A stretch of 64,000 nt of DNA from UBA9145 sp040218615 (GTDB lineage: Bacteria > Pseudomonadota > Gammaproteobacteria > Pseudomonadales > Pseudohongiellaceae). The notes below the pieces were generated by a model, which was given only the letters and a program-made list of their open reading frames with translations, had not been told where the DNA came from and did not search any database. Made by a program: the position numbers and the translations under genes. The DNA lies in the NCBI GenBank assembly GCA_040218615.1, contig JAVJRC010000009.1, positions 248,001 through 312,000 of the forward strand, read 5' to 3'. Positions 17,714 through 26,684 of this stretch are shown piece by piece; position 1 is the stretch's first letter; each line of letters starts with the position of its first letter.

Positions 17714-19960
17714 GTGTCTGATACTCCCAACGATGCTGTGACTTCTTCATCCGATACTGAATCGCTGCGTGTCACCATCGGTGTCTACGATGGTGAAATT
17801 CGGCGGGAATACCACAGCGATGAGTTGCTGGGCAGGCTGGCCGATCTGCCTTCTCTGTTGCAAGCTGACGCTGCGCAACTGATTGCGGGGGGTCGTAATT
17901 CGAACATCCGTGTCAAGATTGCTCTGCCCGGCGGTGAACTCGACGTTTTGGTGAAGCAATTTGGTTCCCAGTCCAATTTGAAGAACTGGGTGGATACCAA
18001 ATTCAGGACCACCAAGGCCCGGCGCTCCTACCAGGCTGCTTTACATCTGTGGCAACAAGGTGTGGCCACTCCGACTCCGATAGGCTATCTGGAATGCAGG
18101 GAAGGCAACCACTTGCTGGAAAGTTATTTTCTTGCCGTCTATGAACAGGAGCAGACTGGTTTTAACGAAGTGCTGCTTTATTACCTGCACCATAATCCCT
18201 TGTGTAGCCAAATCATGCCTCTGCTGCAGGATGTGGCGAAACTGTGTCGTAGCATGCACGACACGGGTTATGTCCATGCCGATCTGGGGAACCAGAATAT
18301 TCTATTCACAGGCAGTGTGGACGCCGGGTTTCATAGCCCGAAGATAATCGATCTCAATCGCGGCAGAATTCACCCGCAGCTCAGCCTGCAACAAAGAGGG
18401 CAGGACCTGGCCCGGTTGAACTTGCCTTCGAATCTGAAGTTGATGTTCCTGGACATGTACTGGGGTGGCCCGTCTCCTGATGAGTTATTGAAATCACATC
18501 GAAAGCACACGCAGAGGTTTGCATTAAGGGTACGCAGCAGAAAGCTCAGGCATCCCTTCAGGGAAGCCCGCATTGCCAGGGCTGACAGCCAGTTGCCCGC
18601 CGACCGCAAGATGCCGGAAGCCCGGGACCTGTGGGTCTGGGATGACTTTTCAGATCAGCCACTGGCAGCACTGGATCGCCGCGAGCGCAGCCGCAACTAT
18701 CCTTTCGGTCGCGGAATGCGCATGGTTCTGGATATGTTGCGTTTCGGGCCAGCCATCTGGCTGCGCTACCGACAGCAATTGAGATCCGCGTTTTCCACCG
18801 CAATAGAAATGGAGGACCGAATCGGTATGGCGGTGGCGCCCGACAGTTCGACCCTGGACAGGGAACTGGCATTGCTTGCGGGGTTGGGCCCGGTACCGGT
18901 GCTGGTAAGACTTGCCCGCCAGGATGATCCAGAAACGATAGAGGCACGGGTTCGGCTCATCAAAGAACTGCGGGACAGGGGGCATGGGGTGAAGCTGGCG
19001 CTGTTGCAGGATCGTCACGCTGTCAAATATCCGCACAGCTGGCAGCAGTTTGTGTTTTCCATTCTGGATCGCGTTGCTTCGGACATCGCTTCCATTGAAT
19101 TCGGACATGCGATTAACCGGGTCAAGTGGGGGCTTTGGAGTTTTTCCGAGCTGCGCAGTTTTTATGGAGTATTACCTGAACTGCAGAGGCGCTATCCGAA
19201 TCTTGAGATCAGTGGTCCTGCCACCATCGATTTCGAATATCCTTTTATGTTGTCGGCCCTCCGGCTATGGCCAAAGCAGGTCAAATTGGCTGCCGTGTCT
19301 CATCATCTGTATGTGGATCGCAGGGGTGCACCGGAAAATTTGCAGAATGGCTTTGGGGCAGTTGAAAAATTTGCCCTGGCCAAAGCTGTGGCAGCAGGCA
19401 GTGGCGTGGAAGTTTCCGAAGTGAATTGGCCCATCAAGGGAACCGGGGTGCATTCTCCGGTAACGCCGCCCTTTAATTACCCGGAATCGGCGGCACAGGA
19501 AGTCTTCGACAGTGGCGTGAGTGAGTCAGATGCTGCTGATTTCATGATTCGTTATCTGGTGCTGGCAGTGTGTTCGGGGCTGGTCGAGCGAGTTTACTGG
19601 TGGAGGCTGCTCGCACGAGGCTATGGTCTGGTCGATATTGACGATGGTGGAGAGACAAGAGAGCGACCGGGTTATCAAGCACTCAAGCAATATCTGGCAA
19701 CTCTGGGCTCCGCAAGGTTAACCCAAGCCGAGCTGCCCGGTTCCGGGGCTCAGCATAAAGGTCTCTACCTGTTCAAATTTCAGCGTCCCGATGGTGAGCA
19801 GGTAGCTCTTTGTTGGTCCCATGGAGATGCTTTAAAATTTCCACCACAATTACAATATGGCCATGTTGAGGACCGGGCCGGGAATATTTTGCCGTCGCCT
19901 CCGGTCGAATTAAGCGGCTCACCAGTCTATTTGCGCGAGGTGAAGAGCAAAGAGGCATGA
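17714..19960 (+). CDS. LPS kinase (InaA/WaaP-like) fused to a glycosidase-like TIM-barrel domain
   Basis: A 748-residue protein starting at GTG 17714. Residues 60-260 form a kinase-like domain: a beta-strand lysine in VLVKQFG (Lys81), the catalytic loop HADLGNQN (His188, Asp190, Asn195) and the metal-binding IDLNRG (Asp213), as in WaaP/KdkA/InaA kinases. After a basic linker, residues about 380-690 look like a clan-A glycosidase barrel. GPVPVLVRL is one strand, IEFGHAINRVKWG could hold the acid/base Glu, and SEVNWPIKGTG could hold the nucleophile Glu. Following lptFG, it probably modifies LPS core or a related glycan. The barrel assignment is inference. Confidence 0.75.
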   Translation: MSDTPNDAVTSSSDTESLRVTIGVYDGEIRREYHSDELLGRLADLPSLLQADAAQLIAGGRNSNIRVKIALPGGELDVLVKQFGSQSNLKNWVDTKFRTTKARRSYQAALHLWQQGVATPTPIGYLECREGNHLLESYFLAVYEQEQTGFNEVLLYYLHHNPLCSQIMPLLQDVAKLCRSMHDTGYVHADLGNQNILFTGSVDAGFHSPKIIDLNRGRIHPQLSLQQRGQDLARLNLPSNLKLMFLDMYWGGPSPDELLKSHRKHTQRFALRVRSRKLRHPFREARIARADSQLPADRKMPEARDLWVWDDFSDQPLAALDRRERSRNYPFGRGMRMVLDMLRFGPAIWLRYRQQLRSAFSTAIEMEDRIGMAVAPDSSTLDRELALLAGLGPVPVLVRLARQDDPETIEARVRLIKELRDRGHGVKLALLQDRHAVKYPHSWQQFVFSILDRVASDIASIEFGHAINRVKWGLWSFSELRSFYGVLPELQRRYPNLEISGPATIDFEYPFMLSALRLWPKQVKLAAVSHHLYVDRRGAPENLQNGFGAVEKFALAKAVAAGSGVEVSEVNWPIKGTGVHSPVTPPFNYPESAAQEVFDSGVSESDAADFMIRYLVLAVCSGLVERVYWWRLLARGYGLVDIDDGGETRERPGYQALKQYLATLGSARLTQAELPGSGAQHKGLYLFKFQRPDGEQVALCWSHGDALKFPPQLQYGHVEDRAGNILPSPPVELSGSPVYLREVKSKEA

Positions 19961-20033
19961 ACAAGCCAGGGGCTATATTGAGTGGTGAAACTGCTCGCAT
20001 CGTAAGTTAATTAACTGACCCAAGAATCCCTCC

Positions 20034-20687
20034 ATGCAACCATCTTCCACACAACAGCCTTCAAGCCAGCAGCGTGCGCGCTACTTATTCTACCGACTGG
20101 CCATGTATGCACTGTTTCTCGGGGCATTGATACTGGTGTTGGTAGTTGACGCCAATGCAGACCAGGCCAAGTTTTTTGAGAATTCGCTTACTGAAAGAGC
20201 CCAGGAAGCCATTTTGCTGCTTCTGGTTCTGGGTATGTTTTATGCGTCCACTATCCTGCGCCGGGTGTCGAACCTGGCGTTCGTTTTTTCCGGATTCTTT
20301 CTGGTCTGCCTGATTCGGGAGCTGGACGCCTTGCTGGAACAGAATATTGGCACCGGAACCTGGCAGTTGCTGGTGACTCTGGTGTTGGCAGGCGTGCTAT
20401 ACCGGGTTAAAGGAAGCTGGTCTTCCCTGGTCACCGAGTTTCGGATCAACACCAGCACCTACAACTTCGGATTATTCGCCGCGGGATTCCTGATCACCTT
20501 TATTTTTTCCAGGCTCATCGGCAGTGAGGAGCTCTGGATGGCGGTGATGGAGGAGGGTTATCAACGAAATGTCAAAAATGCCGTGGAAGAAAGTGTAGAA
20601 TTACTGGGATATGCCGTACTCTTATTTGCTGGAGTGGAGTTTTATGCTCACCATGCCCGGTCGGCGCGTTCATCTGACCCGAGCTGA
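20034..20687 (+). CDS. Multi-pass membrane protein of unknown function
   Basis: Six or so hydrophobic segments can be seen in 217 residues: YRLAMYALFLGALILVLVV, EAILLLLVLGMFYAS, LAFVFSGFFLVCLI, WQLLVTLVLAGVLY, YNFGLFAAGFLITFIFS and LLGYAVLLFAGVEFYAHHA. The N-terminal 15 residues are Ser/Gln-rich. I do not recognise the family. It lies 73 bases after the LPS kinase fusion and 53 bases before malic enzyme on the same strand, so it may sit in either unit. Inner-membrane location is expected. Confidence 0.7.
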   Translation: MQPSSTQQPSSQQRARYLFYRLAMYALFLGALILVLVVDANADQAKFFENSLTERAQEAILLLLVLGMFYASTILRRVSNLAFVFSGFFLVCLIRELDALLEQNIGTGTWQLLVTLVLAGVLYRVKGSWSSLVTEFRINTSTYNFGLFAAGFLITFIFSRLIGSEELWMAVMEEGYQRNVKNAVEESVELLGYAVLLFAGVEFYAHHARSARSSDPS

Positions 20688-20740
20688 GCTGGCTGATATT
20701 CCTGTAAACCGGCAACATCCATAACCCGTAGCTGTAAACC

Positions 20741-22441
20741 ATGTCCTCATCCAAACCGATCTACATCTCCTATGCCGGCCCTTCACTGCTGGAAACCCCA
20801 CTGCTCAATAAAGGCTCCGCCTTTTCCGCTGAAGAGCGCCGGAATTTCAACCTGATCGGTTTGCTGCCCCCGGTTTACGAAACCATCGATGAGCAGGTCG
20901 AGCGTTGCTATCAGCAGTACCTGAGTTTCGACGAGCCCATTAACAAGCACATTTATTTGCGCGTTGTGCAGGACAATAATGAAACCCTGTTTTACCGGTT
21001 GCTGACAGAGCATCTGGTTGAAATGCTGCCCATTATTTATACCCCCACCGTGGGCGATGCCTGCGAACACTTTTCCGATATCTATCGCAGTGCCCGGGGC
21101 ATATTCGTTTCCTACAACGAACGGGACTACATGGATGACATCCTCCGTAGCGTAACCAAGGACAAGGTCAAAGTAGTCGTGGTCACCGACGGAGAGCGCG
21201 TTCTGGGCCTGGGCGATCAGGGGATTGGCGGAATGGGCATTGCCATTGGCAAGCTGTCCCTGTACACAGCCTGTGGCGGAATATCTCCCGCCTACACACT
21301 ACCCGTGGCCCTGGATGTGGGCACCAACAACAAGAAACTGCTGGATGATCATATGTACATGGGTACGCGCCACCCGCGTATTGAACAAGACGAGTACAAC
21401 AATTTCGTCGACCAGTTTATCGATGCCATTAATGAGCGCTGGCCTGGTGTGCTGATTCAATTTGAAGATTTCGCACAACCCAATGCCATGCCTCTGTTGC
21501 AACGCCACCGCGACCGCGTGTGTTGTTTCAATGATGATATCCAGGGAACTGCAGCGATTACCCTGGGTACGCTGCTGGCGGCCTGTAAGAAAAAGGGAGA
21601 GTCACTGAAAGACCAGCGGCTGATTTTTGTCGGTGCGGGTTCCGCAGGCTCTGGTATCGCCGAACTGATTGTGACTGCCATGGTTGCAGAAGGCCTCGAT
21701 GATGCCCAGGCGCGCTCGCAAGTGTTCATGGTGGACAGGAATGGTCTGTTGCTGGACAGCACCGAAGGCCTGATGGATTTTCAGCAGCGACTGGTTCAAT
21801 CCAGCGATGCCGTTGCCCATTGGAATCTGGCCGACAGCAGCGAAAGCCCCAGCCTGCAGGACGTGGTCAACAATGCGGTGGCTACTGCCATTATCGGAGC
21901 CTCGGGCGTGCCCGGTTTGTTCACCGAAGCCGTGGTCAAGACCCTGTGCGCGGGCTGTCCACAACCCATCATTTTCCCCCTGAGCAACCCTTCACGGCAG
22001 GTAGAAGCCCATCCCGCTGACGTCGTGAAGTGGAGCAAAGGGAAAGCGATAGTTGCCACCGGCAGTCCTTTCGGCAATGTGGAATATGAAGGCCAGCACT
22101 TCGAAATCTCACAATGTAATAACAGCTACATCTTCCCCGGCGTGGGTCTGGGCGTCATCGCCAGTAAATCCAATCGGGTCAGCGATGAAATGCTGATGGT
22201 AGCCAGCAAAACCCTGGCGGACCTGGCGCCCGTTAGTGAAGACCCGACCAAAGGTATCCTGCCGCCGCTGACGGAACTGGCCAACATCAGCAAGAAGATA
22301 GCCTTCGCTGTGGGCAAGGTCGCCCAGGCCGAAGGTTATTCCCTGGAAACCAGCGATGAAGACCTGGTGCAGGAGATTGAGCGCAATTTCTGGACTCCTG
22401 CTTACCGGGAATATCGCCGGGTGGCCATGCGCGCAAGATAA
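20741..22441 (+). CDS. maeA: NAD-dependent malic enzyme
   Basis: Oxidatively decarboxylates malate to pyruvate. The 566 residues match the large SfcA/MaeA type: IYTPTVGDACEHFSDIYR with the catalytic tyrosine, GERVLGLGDQGIGGMGI, the catalytic-lysine and metal region LDVGTNNKKLL and FEDFAQPNA, CFNDDIQGTAAITLG, and the dinucleotide-binding FVGAGSAGSGIAE. The C-terminal FPLSNPSRQVEAHPADV is intact. Length fits the E. coli enzyme (565). With pyruvate carboxylase at 5.6-8.8 kb, the window encodes both directions of C3/C4 exchange. Confidence 0.95.
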   Translation: MSSSKPIYISYAGPSLLETPLLNKGSAFSAEERRNFNLIGLLPPVYETIDEQVERCYQQYLSFDEPINKHIYLRVVQDNNETLFYRLLTEHLVEMLPIIYTPTVGDACEHFSDIYRSARGIFVSYNERDYMDDILRSVTKDKVKVVVVTDGERVLGLGDQGIGGMGIAIGKLSLYTACGGISPAYTLPVALDVGTNNKKLLDDHMYMGTRHPRIEQDEYNNFVDQFIDAINERWPGVLIQFEDFAQPNAMPLLQRHRDRVCCFNDDIQGTAAITLGTLLAACKKKGESLKDQRLIFVGAGSAGSGIAELIVTAMVAEGLDDAQARSQVFMVDRNGLLLDSTEGLMDFQQRLVQSSDAVAHWNLADSSESPSLQDVVNNAVATAIIGASGVPGLFTEAVVKTLCAGCPQPIIFPLSNPSRQVEAHPADVVKWSKGKAIVATGSPFGNVEYEGQHFEISQCNNSYIFPGVGLGVIASKSNRVSDEMLMVASKTLADLAPVSEDPTKGILPPLTELANISKKIAFAVGKVAQAEGYSLETSDEDLVQEIERNFWTPAYREYRRVAMRAR

Positions 22442-22473
22442 TCGTTTCGCTACAGATAACGAATGTGAGTAGG

Positions 22474-22512
22474 GCAGGTCAGTAAGGTAGGTCAGTAAGG
22501 CAGGTAAATAAG
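22474..22512. repeat. Three tandem 13-bp imperfect repeats
   Basis: Units GCAGGTCAGTAAG (22474-22486), GTAGGTCAGTAAG (22487-22499) and GCAGGTAAATAAG (22500-22512) lie head to tail. They sit between the convergent maeA and bestrophin-like genes. No coding role is apparent. Confidence 0.75.
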
Positions 22513-22528
22513 CTTGCCTGGCGTCTGA

Positions 22529-23311
22529 TCAGACTTTTGCCAGTTCCGAAGTTTTTTCGAAGTGAAACTCTTCCAGCTTGATGTCATCCAGTCCTACCTG
22601 GTCAAATGGGTCTTCCATGGCATCCTGTACGTTGTACAGTGATATCAGAATAAAGCCATGCAATGCCGCTAGCATATAAACCATCCACGGTGCATTCCCG
22701 CTGAGATCATTGATGAGAGTGGGAATAAAGACAAACGGAAACACGTAGATAAATACCAGGCAATAAGCTCGCAGGCTGATCGGGGTGCCATGGAGTTTCA
22801 GTCCAACTGTGTTTTCTATGCTTTCGTCCACATCTTTAAGAAAGCGCACAATCTTCAGCACCGTACCATTGGAGATTACATCGCGATGGTTGTTGATGAA
22901 TTCGAATACTTCGTTAAGCTTTTCTCTTACTGAGCTCTGGTCGTAGTCGCAGCCCTTCAGCACATCGAAAAACATGCTTGATACACTGTTCAGGTTATCG
23001 GCGACAAAATCCCTGTCTTCCTGGGTGAGCTTGTCGTTGAACAGGAAACAGTAGTAAGCAGCATTTAGCGAGGACTTGAATACACTCAACAACTTGATTA
23101 CCGCATCCCGCTTCTTGAAGGCTTGCCGGATTGTGAATACCAGGGGGAACACCACCGCTATACTGAACAGGGTGACGTTCATGCTGAACTTGTAATCGAA
23201 GTAGTAGCAGAGGTAGGTAATGAGCACGCACAGGATAAACACATACCCGGTCTTTCGATCGATAATCGCCAGATATTTTTGTAGTAGTAGAGGTTTTTGA
23301 TCGATGCTCAT
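22529..23311 (-). CDS. Bestrophin-like membrane protein
   Basis: The 260 residues have two N-terminal helices (TGYVFILCVLITYLCYYF, MNVTLFSIAVVFPLVFTI), a long soluble helical middle (about 70-175), two later helices (YCLVFIYVFPFVFIPTLI, WMVYMLAALHGFILISLYNV) and a C-terminal MEDPFDQVGLDDIKLEEF. The layout and the (E)DPF acidic motif resemble bacterial bestrophins, pentameric anion or cation channels of the inner membrane. The usual pore-neck residues cannot be confirmed by eye. The start is the ATG at 23311, with no strong Shine-Dalgarno. It stands alone between a small tandem repeat and a nested inverted repeat. Confidence 0.55.
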   Translation of the reverse strand: MSIDQKPLLLQKYLAIIDRKTGYVFILCVLITYLCYYFDYKFSMNVTLFSIAVVFPLVFTIRQAFKKRDAVIKLLSVFKSSLNAAYYCFLFNDKLTQEDRDFVADNLNSVSSMFFDVLKGCDYDQSSVREKLNEVFEFINNHRDVISNGTVLKIVRFLKDVDESIENTVGLKLHGTPISLRAYCLVFIYVFPFVFIPTLINDLSGNAPWMVYMLAALHGFILISLYNVQDAMEDPFDQVGLDDIKLEEFHFEKTSELAKV

Positions 23312-23360
23312 AGATCGATGCTAATCAAGTCAGGGCAGAATGTAAATTGAAAACGACCCT

Positions 23361-23553
23361 GGGTAGTGGCTTAGTTTGAAATTGAATACCGAGGTTGGTC
23401 GGACGAGCAATCGCCTGGTCTGTTTCTGGACACGCCGTAAACCCATCCCTGGGGTCTCGAGAGCAGCATCCCTGCTGCTCACGGTCCTGAAACAGACCAG
23501 GCGATTCCTCATCCTGATAAGGTCAGTGATATTTTAAAACTAAGCCACTACCC
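23361..23553. repeat. Nested inverted-repeat element (193 bp)
   Basis: The outer arms are exact 17-bp inverted copies: GGGTAGTGGCTTAGTTT at 23361-23377 and its complement at 23537-23553. Inner arms are exact 18-bp copies at 23409-23426 and 23489-23506. A central hairpin GAGCAGCA/TGCTGCTC lies at 23461-23480. The CATCCCTGG segment before the hairpin resembles an intergenic repeat common in marine Gammaproteobacteria. It occupies most of the 385-base gap between the bestrophin-like gene and the next gene. No ORF or transposase is inside. Confidence 0.8.
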
Positions 23554-23696
23554 GAACCCGGCCCCTGCCCCTGCATTGCAGCCCTGATATCCCGGGGGTA
23601 CACTGGAACTGTGCCTGGGAATTGCCCGATTGTGCAGTATTGGCGATTATCAGGGCTGACAAGGGCGCCTGCTGCGCCTGCTATCAGGAGCCTCCT

Positions 23697-24698
23697 ATGT
23701 GGCGACCGCTTCTATCAATCTTGCTGATCTCAGTACCCTTATTGCTCTCGGCGGCGGAGAATGATCCGTTGTTTGCCACCCTGGAGCCTCTGAGCCTGAC
23801 CCTCGTTGGCCCGTTTGATCGCATTGACGATGAGCGCGACAAGGAGCAGGAATATGAAGGGCTGGTGCGGTACCAGGAAGGCGGACAGTCGCTTGAATTG
23901 AATGTCCGATATCAGGTGCGCGGCAACTGGCGACTTAATCCCCGCAATTGTAACTACTCCCAGCTCTGGCTGGATCTTCGCCGCGGACAATTGCCGGGAA
24001 CTGTGTTCGAAAACCAGAACCGGCTCAAGCTGGTGGTACAGTGTCGGCGTCAGGATCGCTATCAGGAATACCTGGACAGGGAACTGCGGGCCTATCAGAT
24101 TTTCGATCTGTTGACTGACTACGACTTTAATGTGCGTCCCTTGCAGATCACTTACCAGGACAGTGAAACGGAAGATTCCAGGACGCACCAGGCTTTTTTC
24201 ATCGAACATCAGAATCGGGTTGCGGCTCTGGCCGGAATGGAAGAGGTAGAAGAGAATCGTATCGAACCTGCACTGCTTGATCCGATGCAGAGCACGATCG
24301 CTTCCCTGTTTATGTTTTTTCTGGGCAACACAGATTTTTCCCTGATCCAGGGCCCGGAAGGGGACGAGTGTTGCCACAATGCGAAATTGATTAAAGACAG
24401 TGCCGGAGTGCACTATCCCATCCCTTATGACTTCGATGCCTCCGGGTTTGTGGACGCCAGTTACGCGCCGGAACCCAATCCCAACTTTAATCTGCGTTCC
24501 AACCGTTCCCGTTTGTTTCGCGGATTTTGTGTTGAGCGCGAAGTATTCGACGCTGCGGCCGATCTCTTTCTTTCGCACCGGGCAGCCATAGAAGCATTGG
24601 TTACAGATCGCCGTAATACCCGATTCGTCGAAGACTTCTTTGAAACTCTCACTGACCCCAGAGATTTTGAAAGGGATATCGTTGATGACTGCCGGTAG
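23697..24698 (+). CDS. Exported protein, possibly CotH-kinase-like
   Basis: ATG at 23697 follows AGGAG by a short spacer and opens a signal peptide (MWRPLLSILLISVPLLLSAAE), giving 333 residues. The frame is open further upstream to 23622, without a better start. Visible landmarks are VRYQVRGNWRLNPRNCNYSQLWLDL, FIEHQNRVA, FFLGNTDFSLIQGPEG, HNAKLIKD and YPIPYDFDASGFVDASYA. The N-x-D and DFD pattern recalls the atypical CotH protein-kinase fold, but this is inference and the family name is not certain. It overlaps the start of the next gene by 14 bases, which suggests translational coupling with the phosphatase. Confidence 0.7.
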   Translation: MWRPLLSILLISVPLLLSAAENDPLFATLEPLSLTLVGPFDRIDDERDKEQEYEGLVRYQEGGQSLELNVRYQVRGNWRLNPRNCNYSQLWLDLRRGQLPGTVFENQNRLKLVVQCRRQDRYQEYLDRELRAYQIFDLLTDYDFNVRPLQITYQDSETEDSRTHQAFFIEHQNRVAALAGMEEVEENRIEPALLDPMQSTIASLFMFFLGNTDFSLIQGPEGDECCHNAKLIKDSAGVHYPIPYDFDASGFVDASYAPEPNPNFNLRSNRSRLFRGFCVEREVFDAAADLFLSHRAAIEALVTDRRNTRFVEDFFETLTDPRDFERDIVDDCR

Positions 24699-25866
24699 AT
24701 TTTACACGCGTCAGATTGCTGTCCTGGCCAGCCTGGGCCTGGCGCTGCTGTTTGCGTTCCCCCAGCACGCCACGTCCGCGGAGTCCCAATGGCAAGGGGT
24801 GGAGCGCATTGTCGCCGTGGGAGATGTGCATGGAGACTTTGATAACTTTGTCGCCACATTGCGAGCGGCAGATTTGATTAACCGCCGGCGAAACTGGACT
24901 GGGGGTGCAACGCACCTGGTGCAGGTAGGCGACCTCCCTGACCGGGGCCCGGATACGGACAAAGTCATCGAGTTGCTGAAAAAACTGGAGCGGCAGGCAG
25001 AAGAGGATGGGGGCAAGGTGCATGCCCTGATAGGCAATCATGAAGCCATGAACATGCTTGGGGACCTGCGCTATGTGCATCCTGATGAATACGATGCGTT
25101 CCGAGACCGTAACTCGAGAGAGTTAAGGAACCGCTTCTACGCCAATCACATCCAGCAAAGACAAGCGGCAGACCCGGAGTTCATTGCCGATTCTGACTAC
25201 CGAAAGACTTTCGATGCGCAATTTCCACTGGGCTATGTTGAGCACCGGTTTGCCTGGGCGCCCGAGGGGGAGATCGGTAGCTGGGTGCTGGAACACAATG
25301 CAGTGGTGAAGATTAACCGCTCACTGTTTTTACATGGCGGGATCAGTCCGCAAATCCTGGGTATGAGTCTGGACCAGATCAATGGGCAGATACGCGCTGA
25401 GCTTGCAGGCGGGTTAGGGGAAGAGCCCGGTTTGTCGGAGGCTGATCATGGGCCACTCTGGTATCGTGGCTTGGCCCAGGGCTCTGCGGCGGAAGAGCTG
25501 GCCCATGTGGAGGCAGTGCTCGCGTTTTATGAGGTAGACCGGATCATCATTGGCCACACCCCGGGATTGGGAACGATAGTTCCAAGATTTGGTGGCAAGG
25601 TGCTCATCATAGACTCAGGTATGTCCGATTATTACGGTGGCTATGCGGCCAGCCTGGAAATCCTGCAAACCGAAGATGGCAGCGAAATCAATACGCTACA
25701 GGCTGGAGAGCGCACGGCAATCCCGCCTGGTGAAGAGGCGGTTCTGGATTATTTTGAACACATGGCTACGCTACTGCCTGATGCACCGGCTGCCCTGCAA
25801 CAGCACATCAATCAGCTCAGGCAGCCCGATCTGGCAGTGGAACCCCCGCAGCAGGTGCCGGACTAG
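24685..25866 (+). CDS. Exported PPP-type metallophosphatase (Shewanella-like)
   Basis: The 393-residue protein begins inside the upstream gene at ATG 24685, preceded by AAAGGGA, with a signal peptide ending ATSAE. All PPP metal-site blocks are present: GDVHGD, GDLPDRGPDTD, GNHEAMN, later IIGHTPG, and LFLHGG. The spacing and the LGYVEHRFAW insert fit Shewanella-like serine/threonine or tyrosine phosphatases. A periplasmic phosphatase acting on phosphoproteins or small phosphoesters is expected; the substrate is unknown. Pairing with a putative CotH-like kinase gene would make an exported kinase/phosphatase couple, but that is speculative. Confidence 0.88.
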   Translation: MTAGRFYTRQIAVLASLGLALLFAFPQHATSAESQWQGVERIVAVGDVHGDFDNFVATLRAADLINRRRNWTGGATHLVQVGDLPDRGPDTDKVIELLKKLERQAEEDGGKVHALIGNHEAMNMLGDLRYVHPDEYDAFRDRNSRELRNRFYANHIQQRQAADPEFIADSDYRKTFDAQFPLGYVEHRFAWAPEGEIGSWVLEHNAVVKINRSLFLHGGISPQILGMSLDQINGQIRAELAGGLGEEPGLSEADHGPLWYRGLAQGSAAEELAHVEAVLAFYEVDRIIIGHTPGLGTIVPRFGGKVLIIDSGMSDYYGGYAASLEILQTEDGSEINTLQAGERTAIPPGEEAVLDYFEHMATLLPDAPAALQQHINQLRQPDLAVEPPQQVPD

Positions 25867-26459
25867 AGTTCCCGAATTTGTACCTTGCGAAAGCGCAGCT
25901 CGCCACGACCCCATTGCAGGCCAATGGGTCCGGACGCCAGCTTGTCATCGCGCACATCAACCGTGGTTTCGCCATTGAGTTCAACCACCAGGTGGTTACC
26001 GCGGGCAGTAATTTTGTAGATATTCCACCTATCGCCTACTTTCGGGTAGGGTTCTGATACCGGGGCAATATGCACAATGCCCCCGGTACCGTAATCCAGG
26101 TCGGGCCGCTGGTCGTAAATATTGGCCTCGTAGCAATCCCGATCAGTAATCCGTTGTGGATTCTGGCAGCGCATATAGATACCGCTGTTGGCATCGTGGC
26201 TGGCCCAGAACTCGACCCTGATCTCAAAATCACTGTAGCTGTCCCTGGTCACCAGCCAGGAGGCGCCGCTGCCCTCTGTGGCCCGGATTGATGACATTTC
26301 GGCGGTCCAGTTGGCATCGCCAACGATATTGAAATTGTCCAGGCCTTCGGTGCCGTCGATCAGAGTCACCCAGCCATTGTCGGCGGCCAGTCCGCTGGGC
26401 GCAAAGAGAACCAATAACAGGGCTGTGGAGGCGGAAAACAGGGATGTGATTCTTTTCAT
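25863..26459 (-). CDS. Exported DUF1080 (3-keto-disaccharide hydrolase-like) protein
   Basis: ATG at 26459, preceded by GAGGAAG, gives 198 residues with a signal peptide (MKRITSLFSASTALLLVLFAPSGLAA). The frame is open to 26573, but the extra residues are not signal-like. The concanavalin-like DUF1080 pattern shows WVTLIDGTEGLDNFNIVG, DFEIRVEFWASHDANSGIYMRCQ, YEANIYDQR, GDRWNIYKITARGNHLVVELNG and GPIGLQWGRGELRFRKVQIREL. Members bind or hydrolyse oxidised glycosides. Its stop codon overlaps that of the phosphatase by four bases in convergent orientation. Confidence 0.85.
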   Translation of the reverse strand: MKRITSLFSASTALLLVLFAPSGLAADNGWVTLIDGTEGLDNFNIVGDANWTAEMSSIRATEGSGASWLVTRDSYSDFEIRVEFWASHDANSGIYMRCQNPQRITDRDCYEANIYDQRPDLDYGTGGIVHIAPVSEPYPKVGDRWNIYKITARGNHLVVELNGETTVDVRDDKLASGPIGLQWGRGELRFRKVQIREL

Positions 26460-26684
26460 GGATCTTCCTCTAAGAGCAAAATAGGTGCAGAAGCCCGTCG
26501 CTTCGGGCGTTTTTAACTGTAAGGATTTATTGTGACTAGAGAGTATACCCATAGCCCGGTAGAATACAGCCACTGTTTGGCTGCTTTCCCCAGTCTCCTA
26601 CGGAGGCTGACGGAGTACTAACCCAGGACAGCAGCAGAGGCATACGAACAAGCGTATGTTATTGAATTTAGGGGGAAAACATAT

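Noticed and set aside
23312..23696. Phage or integrase remnant around the inverted repeats
   Set aside because: No ORF or attachment-site-like duplication; inverted arms explain the region.
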